From assembly GCA_903903985.1 (NCBI GenBank), contig CAIVAT010000116.1, positions 1 through 64,000 on the forward strand: a stretch of 64,000 nucleotides of DNA. The letters are read 5' to 3'. This DNA comes from an uncultured Bacteroidales bacterium (GTDB lineage Bacteria > Bacteroidota > Bacteroidia > Bacteroidales > FEN-979). This document shows, piece after piece, positions 37,049 to 46,107 of the stretch. The notes beneath the pieces are model-generated. The model saw only the letters and a list, made by a program, of their open reading frames with translations. It was not told the DNA's origin and ran no database searches. The position numbers and the translations under genes were made by a program. Numbering within the stretch: the stretch's first letter is position 1; each line of letters begins with the position of its first letter.

Positions 37049-38026
37049 ATGAAAAAAATCTCAATAATTCTGTTCAGTATTTTGTTTGGAGGGACTATTT
37101 TGGCCCAGGAAATCCAGAAAGTTGCAAAAGTCAAATCGGATGTACTGGCCGAAGCCCCGGCAGATACCTCCAAAAAACATTGGCTGGTTCAGGGCACCAG
37201 CTCTTTGCAGTTTACCCAGGCCTCCTTTACCAACTGGGCTGCAGGTGGTCAAAACTCGGTCGGCCTGGTCGCCTGGGTGAATTTCAAGGCAAACTACCGG
37301 AACGGCAAACATGTATGGGGCAACACAGTCGACCTGGGATATGGTTTCAATATCCTGGGAAAAGGCAGCGATGCCACTTACAACAAAACGAATGATAAAA
37401 TTGAGCTGACCACCGCATACGGATACGAACTGCATCCCAATAAGAAATGGTATCTCACTTTTCTGGCCAATTTCCGCTCCCAGTTTTCCGCCGGGTACAA
37501 TTATCCGGATGACAGTACGGTTGTCTCCACATTCATGGCTCCCGGGTATCTGATTGCAGGGGCAGGTATTACGTATGCACCGGTGAAATGGTTCTACGTC
37601 TATCTTTCGCCTTCTTCAGGCCGGTTTACCTTTGTGACCGACCAGCGCCTGGCAGATTCAGGGGCCTATGGCGTAGAGCGCTCGTATATTGATTCCTCGG
37701 GCTTTCATCATGGGAAAACAGCACGGGGCGAATTTGGCCCTTATCTCCGGGTCGACCTGAACAAGGATCTTGCAAAGAATATCAATATTTCATCCACACT
37801 CGAACTTTTTACCGACTACTTACATCAATTCGGAAATATCGACGTCAACTGGAGCCTCCTGCTCAGCTTAAAGGTTAACAAATGGCTTGCGGCATCCATT
37901 CAAACCCAGCTGATCTATGACGATGACATCAATATTGTCACCGATCCGGTGAAACAGCCAAAAGGTGGCCCGCGAACGCAATTCAAAGAACTGCTGGGAG
38001 TTGGGCTGACGTATAAATTCAAATAG
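37049..38026 (+). CDS. DUF3078 outer membrane protein
   Basis: A 325-residue exported protein with signal peptide KKISIILFSILFGGTILAQ. The remainder is beta-rich with alternating aromatic patterns (HWLVQGTSSLQFTQASFTNW, AGGQNSVGLVAWVNFKANYR, GNTVDLGYGFNILGKG) and ends in a C-terminal beta strand finishing LLGVGLTYKFK, like an outer membrane barrel. These features match DUF3078. Function unknown; envelope located. Confidence 0.85.
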   Translation: MKKISIILFSILFGGTILAQEIQKVAKVKSDVLAEAPADTSKKHWLVQGTSSLQFTQASFTNWAAGGQNSVGLVAWVNFKANYRNGKHVWGNTVDLGYGFNILGKGSDATYNKTNDKIELTTAYGYELHPNKKWYLTFLANFRSQFSAGYNYPDDSTVVSTFMAPGYLIAGAGITYAPVKWFYVYLSPSSGRFTFVTDQRLADSGAYGVERSYIDSSGFHHGKTARGEFGPYLRVDLNKDLAKNINISSTLELFTDYLHQFGNIDVNWSLLLSLKVNKWLAASIQTQLIYDDDINIVTDPVKQPKGGPRTQFKELLGVGLTYKFK

Positions 38027-38151
38027 GAAGACGTGGGACGTCAGATTTAAATGGAAAGACATAGCCTTTAGGGCTGACCGCGGACAATTGGATGTTTTCG
38101 CGATTGTTTTATCCGGTTGATAATTTAATTCAATTTTCGGTTGTTTTTTAT

Positions 38152-38159
38152 TACTTTTG
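38152..38159 (+). promoter_or_regulatory. -7 box before the small membrane protein
   Basis: TACTTTTG matches TAnnTTTG and ends 19 bases before the ATG at 38179, which favours that ATG over the in-frame one at 38092 that would lie upstream of the promoter. Confidence 0.55.
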
Positions 38160-38178
38160 GGTCTCAAAGACAAATAGT

Positions 38179-38451
38179 ATGGCACATCATTCTGAACACA
38201 ACGAACATCTGACACACGAACAGCTTAAATTCAGGGAACACACAGAACGGGCGGCGAATTTCATCAAAATCGACCTGTTTCGTTCTGCCCGCGAGGAGTT
38301 CAAGGCTGCACTGCAATACCACCCGGGAGATGAAACCTGTCTCCGTCAAATTGATGTGATGAACGCCAACATCGCCCGCGACCGTAAAACAGTGTTGGTG
38401 GTTGCACCATTGGTGATCATCCTTATTCTAGTCATTGCACTCTTCGTTTAG
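38179..38451 (+). CDS. Small tail-anchored protein of unknown function
   Basis: A 90-residue protein starting MAHHSEHNEHLTHEQLKFRE. The first 65 residues are charged and helical with one TPR-like unit (IDLFRSAREEFKAALQYHPG), and the last 20 are a hydrophobic anchor (VLVVAPLVIILILVIALFV), so a cytoplasmic domain held by a C-terminal membrane helix is likely. It has its own promoter and lies 72 bases before glgB. I do not recognise a named family. Confidence 0.75.
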   Translation: MAHHSEHNEHLTHEQLKFREHTERAANFIKIDLFRSAREEFKAALQYHPGDETCLRQIDVMNANIARDRKTVLVVAPLVIILILVIALFV

Positions 38452-38523
38452 CTCGTTTTCACAGTTGAGGTTTTCTCTTGATAGTAATAAGATATTTTAA
38501 GATAGATCATCTTGCCAGGAACA

Positions 38524-40563
38524 ATGAAAGAAAAAAAAATCAAACAGCTTGCACTGGTCCGAAACGACCCCTGGCTCGAACCCGTTGCAGATGATATTGC
38601 TGCCCGTTACACGAGGTACCAGCAAACATTGCAGGAAATTGAAGGGAATTGGAACAGTCTGAATGAATTTGCCAATGCCTACCAGTACTACGGATTTCAT
38701 TATGACCGTTCACTCAAAGGGTGGTACTACCGGGAATGGGCGCCCAAAGCCCAGGACCTTTACCTGTTTGGTGATTTCAACAACTGGCAGCGCTATTTGC
38801 ACCGGATGACCCCGAATAAATATGGCCAATGGGAAATTTTCCTTCCGGATGAACAATACAAGGACAGGTTTACACACCAGAGCAGGGTCAAGGTAATGGT
38901 TCATTCAGATGCTGGCTGGCATGAAAAAATACCCGCCTATATCCACCGGGTAATTCAGGATCCTGCCACCCTGGGTTTTTCCGGGCAACACTGGGCACCA
39001 TCCCGGACCTTCGACTGGTCAGGCGACCGCTTTGACATCCGCAACCTGGATGAGATGCTCATCTATGAGTGCCATGTAGGGATGGCGCAGGAGCAGGAAT
39101 CGGTCGGCACCTTTGCCGAATTTGCCGATCACCTGATTCCTTACATTAAAAACTCGGGCTACAATACGATCCAGTTGATGGCCATTGCCGAGCATCCCTA
39201 TTATGGATCTTTCGGCTACCATGTAACCAATTTTTTTGCAGTTTCTTCCCGGTTTGGCACCCCCGAGGAGCTGAAATACCTGATCAAAAAAGCACATGAA
39301 CAGGACATTGCCGTTCTGATGGATGTAGTGCATTCCCACAGCGCTAAAAATACCATAGAAGGACTCAACCAGTTCGATGGCTCAGATGATCAGTATTTTC
39401 ATCCCGGCGACCGGGGAAATCATCCCCACTGGGATTCGAAATGCTTCAATTATGGCAAGCGGGAAGTATTGCAGTTCCTGCTATCCAATATCAAATACTG
39501 GTTAAAGGAGTTTCATTTCGATGGTTTCCGGTTTGATGGCGTCACCTCCATGATGTATTTCGACCACGGATACCGTGAAGTCTGGGATCGTGACGGTTAC
39601 TTTAAAGATGGGGTTGAATGGGATGCCCTGATCTACATGCAACTCGCCAACACCCTGATACACAAAGTAAAACCGCACGCTGTTACCATTGCTGAAGACG
39701 TCAGCGGAATGCCGGGACTTTGCCGGCCTGTGAACGAAGGCGGCATCGGCTTTGACTACAGGCTTGCCATGGCCATTCCAGACTACTGGATCAAAGTTTT
39801 AAAAGAAAAAAAAGACGAAGACTGGGACATCCATGAATTATGGTCTGTCATGACCGACCGCTTACCCGACGTTAAAACCGTGGCATATTGTGAATCGCAT
39901 GACCAGGCGCTGGTCGGCGATCAGACCATCGCCTTCCGGCTGATGCAGAGCGAAATTTATTTTAAAATGAGCAGGAATGACGAAAGCCACGTGATCGACC
40001 GCGGCATCGCCCTGCATAAGATGATCAGGCTGATCACCATCGGGCTGGGCGGGCAGGCATACCTGAACTTCATCGGCAATGAATTTGGCCATCCCGACTG
40101 GGTAGATTTTCCGCGTGAAGGAAACAACTGGAGTTTCAAATATGCACGGCGCCAATGGTCGTTGCTGGCAAATCCTGAACTGAAATACCGGTTCCTGGCA
40201 GCCTTCGACCGGGAAATGATCGCCCTGGTGAAATCACACAAACTTTTTAATGTCGGTTTTGGCGACCAGATGAACATGGATGGTGATAACCAAACCATCA
40301 TATTCAAACGGCAAGGACTTATTTTTGTGTTCAACTTTCATGTGAGCAAGTCCATCCCCGATTACACTTTTGCGGTTCCGGAACCGGGGGATTACCAAAT
40401 CGTGCTCAATTCCGACCGTGCTGAATTCGGAGGCCCTGACAGGGTGAACGACAAACTGATCTACACGACCCTGCATCATCCTGAAGATGGTTCACACCAC
40501 CTCTCCATTTATAATACCAATCGCACCGCGCTGGTCTTCGAACGTGTGGTCCAGCCTTCATAA
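38524..40563 (+). CDS. glgB: 1,4-alpha-glucan branching enzyme (GH13_8-like)
   Basis: A 679-residue cytoplasmic enzyme that makes alpha-1,6 branches in glycogen. ATG 38524 is preferred over the TTG twelve bases upstream. Residues about 50-150 form the CBM48 module (YYREWAPKAQDLYLFGDFNN). The GH13 barrel has the nucleophile Asp338 in DGFRFDGVTSMMYFDHG, Glu391 in TIAEDVSGMPG and Asp in CESHDQALVGD. The FDGVTSM/YFDHG wording and length are those of the eukaryote-type GH13_8 group, which Bacteroidota often carry, rather than classical bacterial GlgB. It is placed at the start of an alpha-glucan gene region. Confidence 0.93.
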   Translation: MKEKKIKQLALVRNDPWLEPVADDIAARYTRYQQTLQEIEGNWNSLNEFANAYQYYGFHYDRSLKGWYYREWAPKAQDLYLFGDFNNWQRYLHRMTPNKYGQWEIFLPDEQYKDRFTHQSRVKVMVHSDAGWHEKIPAYIHRVIQDPATLGFSGQHWAPSRTFDWSGDRFDIRNLDEMLIYECHVGMAQEQESVGTFAEFADHLIPYIKNSGYNTIQLMAIAEHPYYGSFGYHVTNFFAVSSRFGTPEELKYLIKKAHEQDIAVLMDVVHSHSAKNTIEGLNQFDGSDDQYFHPGDRGNHPHWDSKCFNYGKREVLQFLLSNIKYWLKEFHFDGFRFDGVTSMMYFDHGYREVWDRDGYFKDGVEWDALIYMQLANTLIHKVKPHAVTIAEDVSGMPGLCRPVNEGGIGFDYRLAMAIPDYWIKVLKEKKDEDWDIHELWSVMTDRLPDVKTVAYCESHDQALVGDQTIAFRLMQSEIYFKMSRNDESHVIDRGIALHKMIRLITIGLGGQAYLNFIGNEFGHPDWVDFPREGNNWSFKYARRQWSLLANPELKYRFLAAFDREMIALVKSHKLFNVGFGDQMNMDGDNQTIIFKRQGLIFVFNFHVSKSIPDYTFAVPEPGDYQIVLNSDRAEFGGPDRVNDKLIYTTLHHPEDGSHHLSIYNTNRTALVFERVVQPS

Positions 40564-40569
40564 TTTTCG

Positions 40570-40577
40570 TATCTTTG
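40570..40577 (+). promoter_or_regulatory. -7 box of the T9SS gene after glgB
   Basis: TATCTTTG, an exact TAnnTTTG, 31 bases before the ATG at 40609. Confidence 0.55.
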
Positions 40578-40608
40578 CCCGATAATCCTGAGCTAAATTT
40601 ACGATCAT

Positions 40609-42246
40609 ATGAATTTCCTTGTTCGTCCGGCCTTTATCCGGAAAATCATGCTGGCACTGACACTAATTTCGACCGTGTGCCTCCTGTTTCCTTTCGCTGA
40701 TCATGCTGCAAACCCAGATACCACGTGGTCGGTTTCATTCCAGCTGAATATGACCAAAGCTGTAAACCAGCACATTTTCAATCCGGATTCAGATTTTGTT
40801 TACCTCATCATGGACCATGATATCCAACCCCTGTCGCTTGTCGAGGGGCCCGGGTACAATTATACAGGGATCCTTTTTAACCAGCTTGATTCAGGTGCAA
40901 CGTACCATTATAATTTCAGGATCAACAATTCGTTATCAGAAACGGTAAACCGTTCGGTCACCGCCAGGCCTGGCATGGTAAATGTATCGGCATGGTGGAA
41001 CAATGAACCGCTCAACATCACGACTTTTACCGTAAACATGAAGTACGCCGTGCAATACGGCTTGTTCAACCCTTTGACCGATTCGGTTTACATGATCGGC
41101 ACCATCAACAACATGAAAGGGTCCCCGAAAATGCAGCAGGTTGGCACAACCCTGAATTTTTCTTATGTGGATACACTTCTTGATCCGGGCTCGGTGCAGC
41201 AATACAAATATCGCATCAATGAAGGAGACAGTGCTTCCGGGCATACAGAATTGCTCTACCTGCCAAACCGGATGGTCCGGATCCCGGATACATTGCTGGA
41301 GGTAGCAAGTGATTATAACAATTACAACCCGGCTAAAAGACTGATGACCTTCGAATGCGACATGGGTTATTACGTGAAAGCCCATCATTTCGATGCGGCA
41401 GGCGACTACCTGGATGTTGCCGGTAATTTCAATGGAAACGGGGCCAATGATGTTTTATTCGATACGGATGGAGACACGATATATTCTCTTGGCCTGTTTA
41501 TAGATACTACCTGGATCCAACAGGGTCCGCTGCAATTCAAATACAGGATCAACGGAAACTGGAATACTGCCGAACTTGCTGGAAAGCCCAACCGGACTTA
41601 TGCTTTCCACGATACCATCCATCAGAATCCCAACCTGTTCAGCTGCTATTACAACAACTACAACCCGGCCATTCCCATGCGGCCATGGGTTTATAACGTT
41701 GATATCCAGGGACTCCTTATTTATAAAAAATTCCTCAGCGGCGTTTATGGTTATGAAAACGTAAATGGTATTCCGGAGGGGATTTCCACGTACCGGTGGC
41801 TGCGAAGCTCCAATGCCCAGGGCACCGACGCGGTTCCCATTGATTCTGCAACAAAAATCACCTATGTGGTCGACACCCTCGACATCACCAAATGGCTTGT
41901 TTTCGAGGTCACCCCGATGGCTGCAAGCGGCGATTCAGCTGCCGGTTTACCGGTCAGGGTTGTTTCCTCAACCAACATTTCTGCATGGGATCTGGGATTT
42001 GGTGATCATAACCTGATCACACGGGTGTATCCAAATCCTGCCACCGAGTATTTATTCATTGAAACAAAAAAAGAGATCGAGCGGGTTGAAGTTATAAACC
42101 TTTTAAATCAGGCAGTCCTTGTAAAAGATGACATCGGTTTAAAATCGCTCAAGATTGCATGCGGGTCATTACCTCGCGGGTTGTATCTTATTAAGGCTAC
42201 GACAAAATCGGGACAGACTGGCATGGTGCGGGTGATAAAGTATTAA
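40609..42246 (+). CDS. T9SS-tailed secreted protein with three glycan-binding-like repeats
   Basis: A 545-residue exported protein: signal peptide within residues 1-36 (IMLALTLISTVCLLFPFADHAA). Three beta-sandwich repeats of about 110 residues follow; each begins with VSFQLNMTKAVNQHIFNPDSDFVYL, NMKYAVQYGLFNP or CDMGYYVKAHHFDAAGD and ends with a YNNYNP or WNNEP motif. They resemble modules often found with alpha-glucan-active secreted proteins in Bacteroidota. A Por tail (ITRVYPNPATEYLFIETKK) closes the protein. It sits between glgB and an MFS/malQ set, hence a surface alpha-glucan binder is a reasonable guess. Confidence 0.8.
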   Translation: MNFLVRPAFIRKIMLALTLISTVCLLFPFADHAANPDTTWSVSFQLNMTKAVNQHIFNPDSDFVYLIMDHDIQPLSLVEGPGYNYTGILFNQLDSGATYHYNFRINNSLSETVNRSVTARPGMVNVSAWWNNEPLNITTFTVNMKYAVQYGLFNPLTDSVYMIGTINNMKGSPKMQQVGTTLNFSYVDTLLDPGSVQQYKYRINEGDSASGHTELLYLPNRMVRIPDTLLEVASDYNNYNPAKRLMTFECDMGYYVKAHHFDAAGDYLDVAGNFNGNGANDVLFDTDGDTIYSLGLFIDTTWIQQGPLQFKYRINGNWNTAELAGKPNRTYAFHDTIHQNPNLFSCYYNNYNPAIPMRPWVYNVDIQGLLIYKKFLSGVYGYENVNGIPEGISTYRWLRSSNAQGTDAVPIDSATKITYVVDTLDITKWLVFEVTPMAASGDSAAGLPVRVVSSTNISAWDLGFGDHNLITRVYPNPATEYLFIETKKEIERVEVINLLNQAVLVKDDIGLKSLKIACGSLPRGLYLIKATTKSGQTGMVRVIKY

Positions 42247-42262
42247 ACCATCATCCGCCTGA

Positions 42263-42325
42263 CCCCGTCCCCTCATAGGGAAGGAACGACAATCTGCTCC
42301 CTGGCTGGTGAGGGGTTCAGGGTGT
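42263..42325. repeat. Dispersed GGGGTTCAGGG-type intergenic repeat
   Basis: CTGACCCCGTCCCCTCA and TGAGGGGTTCAGGG at the ends of this segment can pair in part; it fills the gap between convergent genes. A related element lies at 47.99 kb. Confidence 0.4.
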
Positions 42326-43060
42326 GTTCAACAAAAAATCCAGATTCTCGTTTTCCTGAAACTCCTGCGCTTCCATCCCATACCGGAATACACGCAATGA
42401 ACGGTTGCCGGTCATGTTCATGGTGTCACCGATCACTTTAAGCAAACATCCTTCACGCAGGCCCACGACCGTAACCTCACGATTTACCGTGAGAAACTCC
42501 AGGATGCGCTGCTCCCGGGTCTCCCCGGCATGGCCTTCCGGATTGTCATCAAGGTAATGCGGGTTGATCTGAAACGGAACAAATTTGAGGCAATTGAACG
42601 AAGGTGGTTCGCAAATAGGCATATCATTGGTGGTTTTCATGGTCGGACAAGCAACATTTGCGCCTGCACTCCACCCAACGAAAGGGATTCCCCTGGAAAT
42701 TTTACGCCGGATGGCTTCCATCACACCCAGTTCCTGCATCATCAAAGCCAGGTGAAATGTATTTCCGCCGCCAATTACGATCGATTCTGCTTCATTTACC
42801 GCGACCACCGGGTTGGGTTCTCGATGGATGGAATGCAACAGGAACCCCATCTCCCTGAAGATCTTTTTCACGCGGTCTTCATAAAGATCAAATGATTTTT
42901 CAACACCCGATGTGGTCAGGTTTACGCCGGCATAAGGGATGAAAAGTACTTTGCGCACCCCGAATCCCGAGAGAAATTCCTTGATATGGGTACGTGGCCA
43001 GGCAAGATATTCCTCTCCGGCATTGGTTGAATTACTGATCAATAAAAGATTTCGGATCAT
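42317..43060 (-). CDS. pepE: Dipeptidase E (peptidase S51)
   Basis: A 247-residue serine peptidase for N-terminal Asp dipeptides. The start MIRNLLLISNSTNAGEEYL at 43060 is the classical one; an ATG 18 bases upstream would add six residues. Visible motifs are VIGGGNTFHL, the nucleophile Ser in GWSAGANV, PTMKTTNDMPI and the INPHYLD histidine region. Length is that of the family. It is convergent with the T9SS gene before it and divergent from the MFS gene, and has no evident link with the sugar genes. Confidence 0.9.
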   Translation of the reverse strand: MIRNLLLISNSTNAGEEYLAWPRTHIKEFLSGFGVRKVLFIPYAGVNLTTSGVEKSFDLYEDRVKKIFREMGFLLHSIHREPNPVVAVNEAESIVIGGGNTFHLALMMQELGVMEAIRRKISRGIPFVGWSAGANVACPTMKTTNDMPICEPPSFNCLKFVPFQINPHYLDDNPEGHAGETREQRILEFLTVNREVTVVGLREGCLLKVIGDTMNMTGNRSLRVFRYGMEAQEFQENENLDFLLNTP

Positions 43061-43097
43061 ACATGAAATTTGGGCCATAAAAGTAATAGAAAGTTCT

Positions 43098-43105
43098 TAT
43101 TTTTG
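43098..43105 (+). promoter_or_regulatory. -7 box of the first sugar MFS transporter
   Basis: TATTTTTG, an exact TAnnTTTG, 31 bases before the ATG at 43137. Confidence 0.55.
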
Positions 43106-43136
43106 AACACTGAAAATGATAAAATTATAAAACCTG

Positions 43137-44459
43137 ATGAAGGAAAAACCTGCATTGAACTTTTGGCAAATCTGGAACATGAGTTTCGGATTTCTGGGGA
43201 TCCAGTTCGGATGGGGCTTGCAGATGGCCAATATGAGCGCAATTTATTCTTATCTTGGGGCCAAGCCAAGTCAAATCGCACTTCTCTGGCTTGCTGCCCC
43301 TGTTACCGGAGTGATCATACAACCCCTGATAGGGCAGGCCAGCGACCGAACCTGGACAAGGCTGGGCCGCCGCAGGCCCTATATCCTGGCGGGAGCCATC
43401 CTGGCATCCCTTGCCCTGATATTCATGCCCAATTCTCCGACTTTCTGGATTGCAGCAGGGCTGCTATGGGTACTCGACGGAACGATCAATGCCAGCATGC
43501 AACCTTTCAGGGCGATGGTGGCTGACAACCTGCCGGAAGAACAAAATTCGAAGGGTTTCGCCATCCAGTCACTGTTCATCGGCCTGGGTGGCACGATCGC
43601 TTCGGCGCTTCCATGGATGATGACCAACTGGTTCGGAATTGCCAGGGATACGGCCGGTCAGGGTCATATTCCCGCATCCGTCACATTATCGTTTTACATC
43701 GGTGCCGTGGCATTTATCGGCGCTGTTCTGTGGACCGTTTTCACCACCAAAGAACTTCCGCCTGATGAGAACGAACTTGGTTCGATCCGGTCGCAGAAGT
43801 TCGACTGGACCTTAGGCATGGGAGAAATCGTCAAACTTCTTGGGCACTTGCCCAGGCGCATGTGGGAACTGGGGCTGGTGCAATTCTTTACCTGGATCGG
43901 CATGTTCTGCCTGTGGGTCTATTTTTCACCGGCAATTTCGGGCAATGTGTTCCATGCCCATGAAGGAACTGTGGAAATGGAAGCTTCGGGGGCCTGGGCA
44001 GGTTTTTGTTTCGCCATGTACAATGCCGTCTGTTTTTTATTTTCCTTTGCACTGATGCGGGTTACGAAATTTTCCAGTCCCAGGATGATCCATGCACTAT
44101 GCCTGGCTATGGGTGCCATCGGACTGCTCAGCATTCCATTGATGACCGATAAATATGGATTACTCTTTTCAATGGCCTGCATCGGTATCGCCTGGTCAAG
44201 CATTCTCTCCATGCCTTATGCCATGCTCGCACCCGCTTTACCTCCCGATAAACTTGGGGTCATGATGGGGATTTTCAACCTGTTCATCGTTGCACCACAA
44301 GTAATTGCATCTAGCCTGCTCGGGTATGTCGTTGGACTTTTCTTTGAAGGTAAACCCATGAGTGCGATGTTCATCGGAGGATTCTCCTTTGCCATTGCCT
44401 CCATAGCCACACTGCTTGTTGTAACATACAAAAATAATAAAAAGCTTCAGCCTGCCTGA
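43137..44459 (+). CDS. MFS sugar transporter (SUC/maltose type), copy 1
   Basis: A 440-residue membrane protein with about twelve helices. The SLC45/GPH-type sugar symporter motif RTWTRLGRRRPYILAGA is in the loop after helix two, and the start MSFGFLGIQFGWGLQMANMS is that of proton-coupled sucrose/maltose carriers. The adjacent malQ and GH13 genes argue for malto-oligosaccharide import from periplasm to cytoplasm. It shares length and layout with the second MFS at 48065, so one may differ in oligomer size. Confidence 0.88.
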   Translation: MKEKPALNFWQIWNMSFGFLGIQFGWGLQMANMSAIYSYLGAKPSQIALLWLAAPVTGVIIQPLIGQASDRTWTRLGRRRPYILAGAILASLALIFMPNSPTFWIAAGLLWVLDGTINASMQPFRAMVADNLPEEQNSKGFAIQSLFIGLGGTIASALPWMMTNWFGIARDTAGQGHIPASVTLSFYIGAVAFIGAVLWTVFTTKELPPDENELGSIRSQKFDWTLGMGEIVKLLGHLPRRMWELGLVQFFTWIGMFCLWVYFSPAISGNVFHAHEGTVEMEASGAWAGFCFAMYNAVCFLFSFALMRVTKFSSPRMIHALCLAMGAIGLLSIPLMTDKYGLLFSMACIGIAWSSILSMPYAMLAPALPPDKLGVMMGIFNLFIVAPQVIASSLLGYVVGLFFEGKPMSAMFIGGFSFAIASIATLLVVTYKNNKKLQPA

Positions 44460-44538
44460 TCAAATTCAACCGGTCGTGAATATAAAATTTTCAATAATCA
44501 ATATGAACCCTCATTAATAATTTAATACTACAGCTAAA

Positions 44539-46050
44539 ATGATGAATGAACGCGCATCAGGAATATTGCTCCATCCCACTTCATTGCCTGGTAAATATGG
44601 AATAGGAACTTTGGGAACATCGGCTTATGAATTCATTGACTTCCTGGTGAAGGCAAAACAGCAATACTGGCAGATTTTACCCCTGGGTCCTACCGGTTAT
44701 GCCGATTCACCCTATCAATGTTTTTCAGCCCATGCAGGCAACCCGAACCTCATTGATCTCGATATCCTTGTTAAATCCAGGCTCCTTGCTGCTGATGATC
44801 TGGCTGATTATCCCCATTTTCCTGAGAGCACCATCGATTTCGAAGGTGTACAGCAAACCCGGTTGCCCTTGCTGCATAAAGCCTATCATTCATTTACCCT
44901 GAATGCGAACAATGTCGATAAAATGGCCTACCGGAATTTTTTAAAAGACCAGGCGATCTGGATCAATGATTACGCACTTTTCAGGGCCATCAAGGCGAAC
45001 CGGGATCAGAAACCATGGTACCTGTGGGAAAATCCGCTTAAAATGAGGGAACCGGAAGCCATCAAGGCCATCCAGACACTGCTTCACGAGGAGATCGATT
45101 TTCATAAATTCATGCAGTTCCTCTTCTTCAGGCAATGGATTGCAGTTAAAGACTATGCCCATACCCACAAGGTGAAAATCATCGGTGATATCCCGCTATA
45201 CGTTGCCCTCGACAGTGCAGACGCCTGGGCCAATCCTGAAATTTTTGAATTTGATGAAAACCTGAACCCGATCCGTGTTGGCGGTGTACCACCAGACTAT
45301 TTCAGCGAAACCGGCCAGCTATGGGGAAACCCGCTTTTCCGGTGGGATGTGCTAAAAGAGACGGGTTACCGCTGGTGGATCGATCGAATCCGGACCAGTC
45401 TTTTCCTTTATGACATCATTCGCATCGACCATTTCCGGGGTTTTGCGGCATACTGGGCCGTACCTGCTGCTGAAAAAACTGCCATCAAAGGCGAATGGAT
45501 CCCGTGCCCGGGAAAAGAATTCTTTGATGCCCTTCGTACGGAGTTTGGCATTTTACCGATCATCGCTGAAGACCTGGGTGTCATTACTCCTGATGTTGAG
45601 GAGCTTCGTGATGGTTTCGACCTTCCCGGCATGAAAATCCTGCAGTTCGCCTTCGATTCGTCGGAGGCCAACGACTATATCCCTCACAATTACGTTAAAA
45701 ATTGTATCGTCTACACCGGGACGCATGACAATGATACCGTTGTTGGTTGGTTTAATGCCGCCACTCCCGACGACCGCAAGTATGTGCTCGATTACATGAA
45801 TACGGTTGATCACGACATCCACTGGTCATTTATCCGGCTTGCCTGGTCATCGGTGGCTTATACTGCCATCGTTCCCATGCAGGACCTGCTCGGACTCGGC
45901 ACCACTGCACGGATGAACCTGCCAGGGACAACACAAAACAACTGGCAGTGGCGTGCACTTCCTGATGATTTCAGCCCGGAACTGGCTGCTAAGCTGGCAC
46001 ATCTCACGTTGCTTTATGGAAGAAGTAAGAAAATAAAAAGTAAAAAGTAA
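44539..46050 (+). CDS. malQ: 4-alpha-glucanotransferase (GH77)
   Basis: A 503-residue cytoplasmic amylomaltase that redistributes malto-oligosaccharides and releases glucose. It starts with SGILLHPTSLPGKYGIGTLG, then QILPLGPTGYADSPYQ, nucleophile Asp in IIRIDHFRGF, acid/base Glu in IIAEDLGVITPDV and Asp in TGTHDNDT. The first of two adjacent ATGs is used; the next adds no information. It lies 79 bases after the MFS gene and would process the imported sugars. The C-terminus ends in a Lys/Ser-rich tail. Confidence 0.96.
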   Translation: MMNERASGILLHPTSLPGKYGIGTLGTSAYEFIDFLVKAKQQYWQILPLGPTGYADSPYQCFSAHAGNPNLIDLDILVKSRLLAADDLADYPHFPESTIDFEGVQQTRLPLLHKAYHSFTLNANNVDKMAYRNFLKDQAIWINDYALFRAIKANRDQKPWYLWENPLKMREPEAIKAIQTLLHEEIDFHKFMQFLFFRQWIAVKDYAHTHKVKIIGDIPLYVALDSADAWANPEIFEFDENLNPIRVGGVPPDYFSETGQLWGNPLFRWDVLKETGYRWWIDRIRTSLFLYDIIRIDHFRGFAAYWAVPAAEKTAIKGEWIPCPGKEFFDALRTEFGILPIIAEDLGVITPDVEELRDGFDLPGMKILQFAFDSSEANDYIPHNYVKNCIVYTGTHDNDTVVGWFNAATPDDRKYVLDYMNTVDHDIHWSFIRLAWSSVAYTAIVPMQDLLGLGTTARMNLPGTTQNNWQWRALPDDFSPELAAKLAHLTLLYGRSKKIKSKK

Positions 46051-46065
46051 AAAGAACCGCAAAGG

Positions 46066-46100
46066 TCGCAGAGGTCTCCGCGTACTCTGCGGTTAAAATT
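46066..46100. repeat. CGCAAAG/CGCAGAG palindromic repeat
   Basis: AACCGCAAAGGTCGCAGAGG pairs imperfectly with the following CTCTGCGGTT, and an A/T run follows. This could serve as a terminator for malQ; the same kind of element appears at 27.1 and 53.5 kb. Confidence 0.5.
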
Positions 46101-46107
46101 TTTTATC

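Noticed and set aside
38092-38178. Longer N-terminus of the small tail-anchored protein
   Set aside because: The extra 29 residues would start upstream of a perfect -7 box and are unlike the rest of the protein.
42317-43060. PepE as part of the glucan locus
   Set aside because: Opposite strand, own unit, known dipeptidase function; position is likely incidental.
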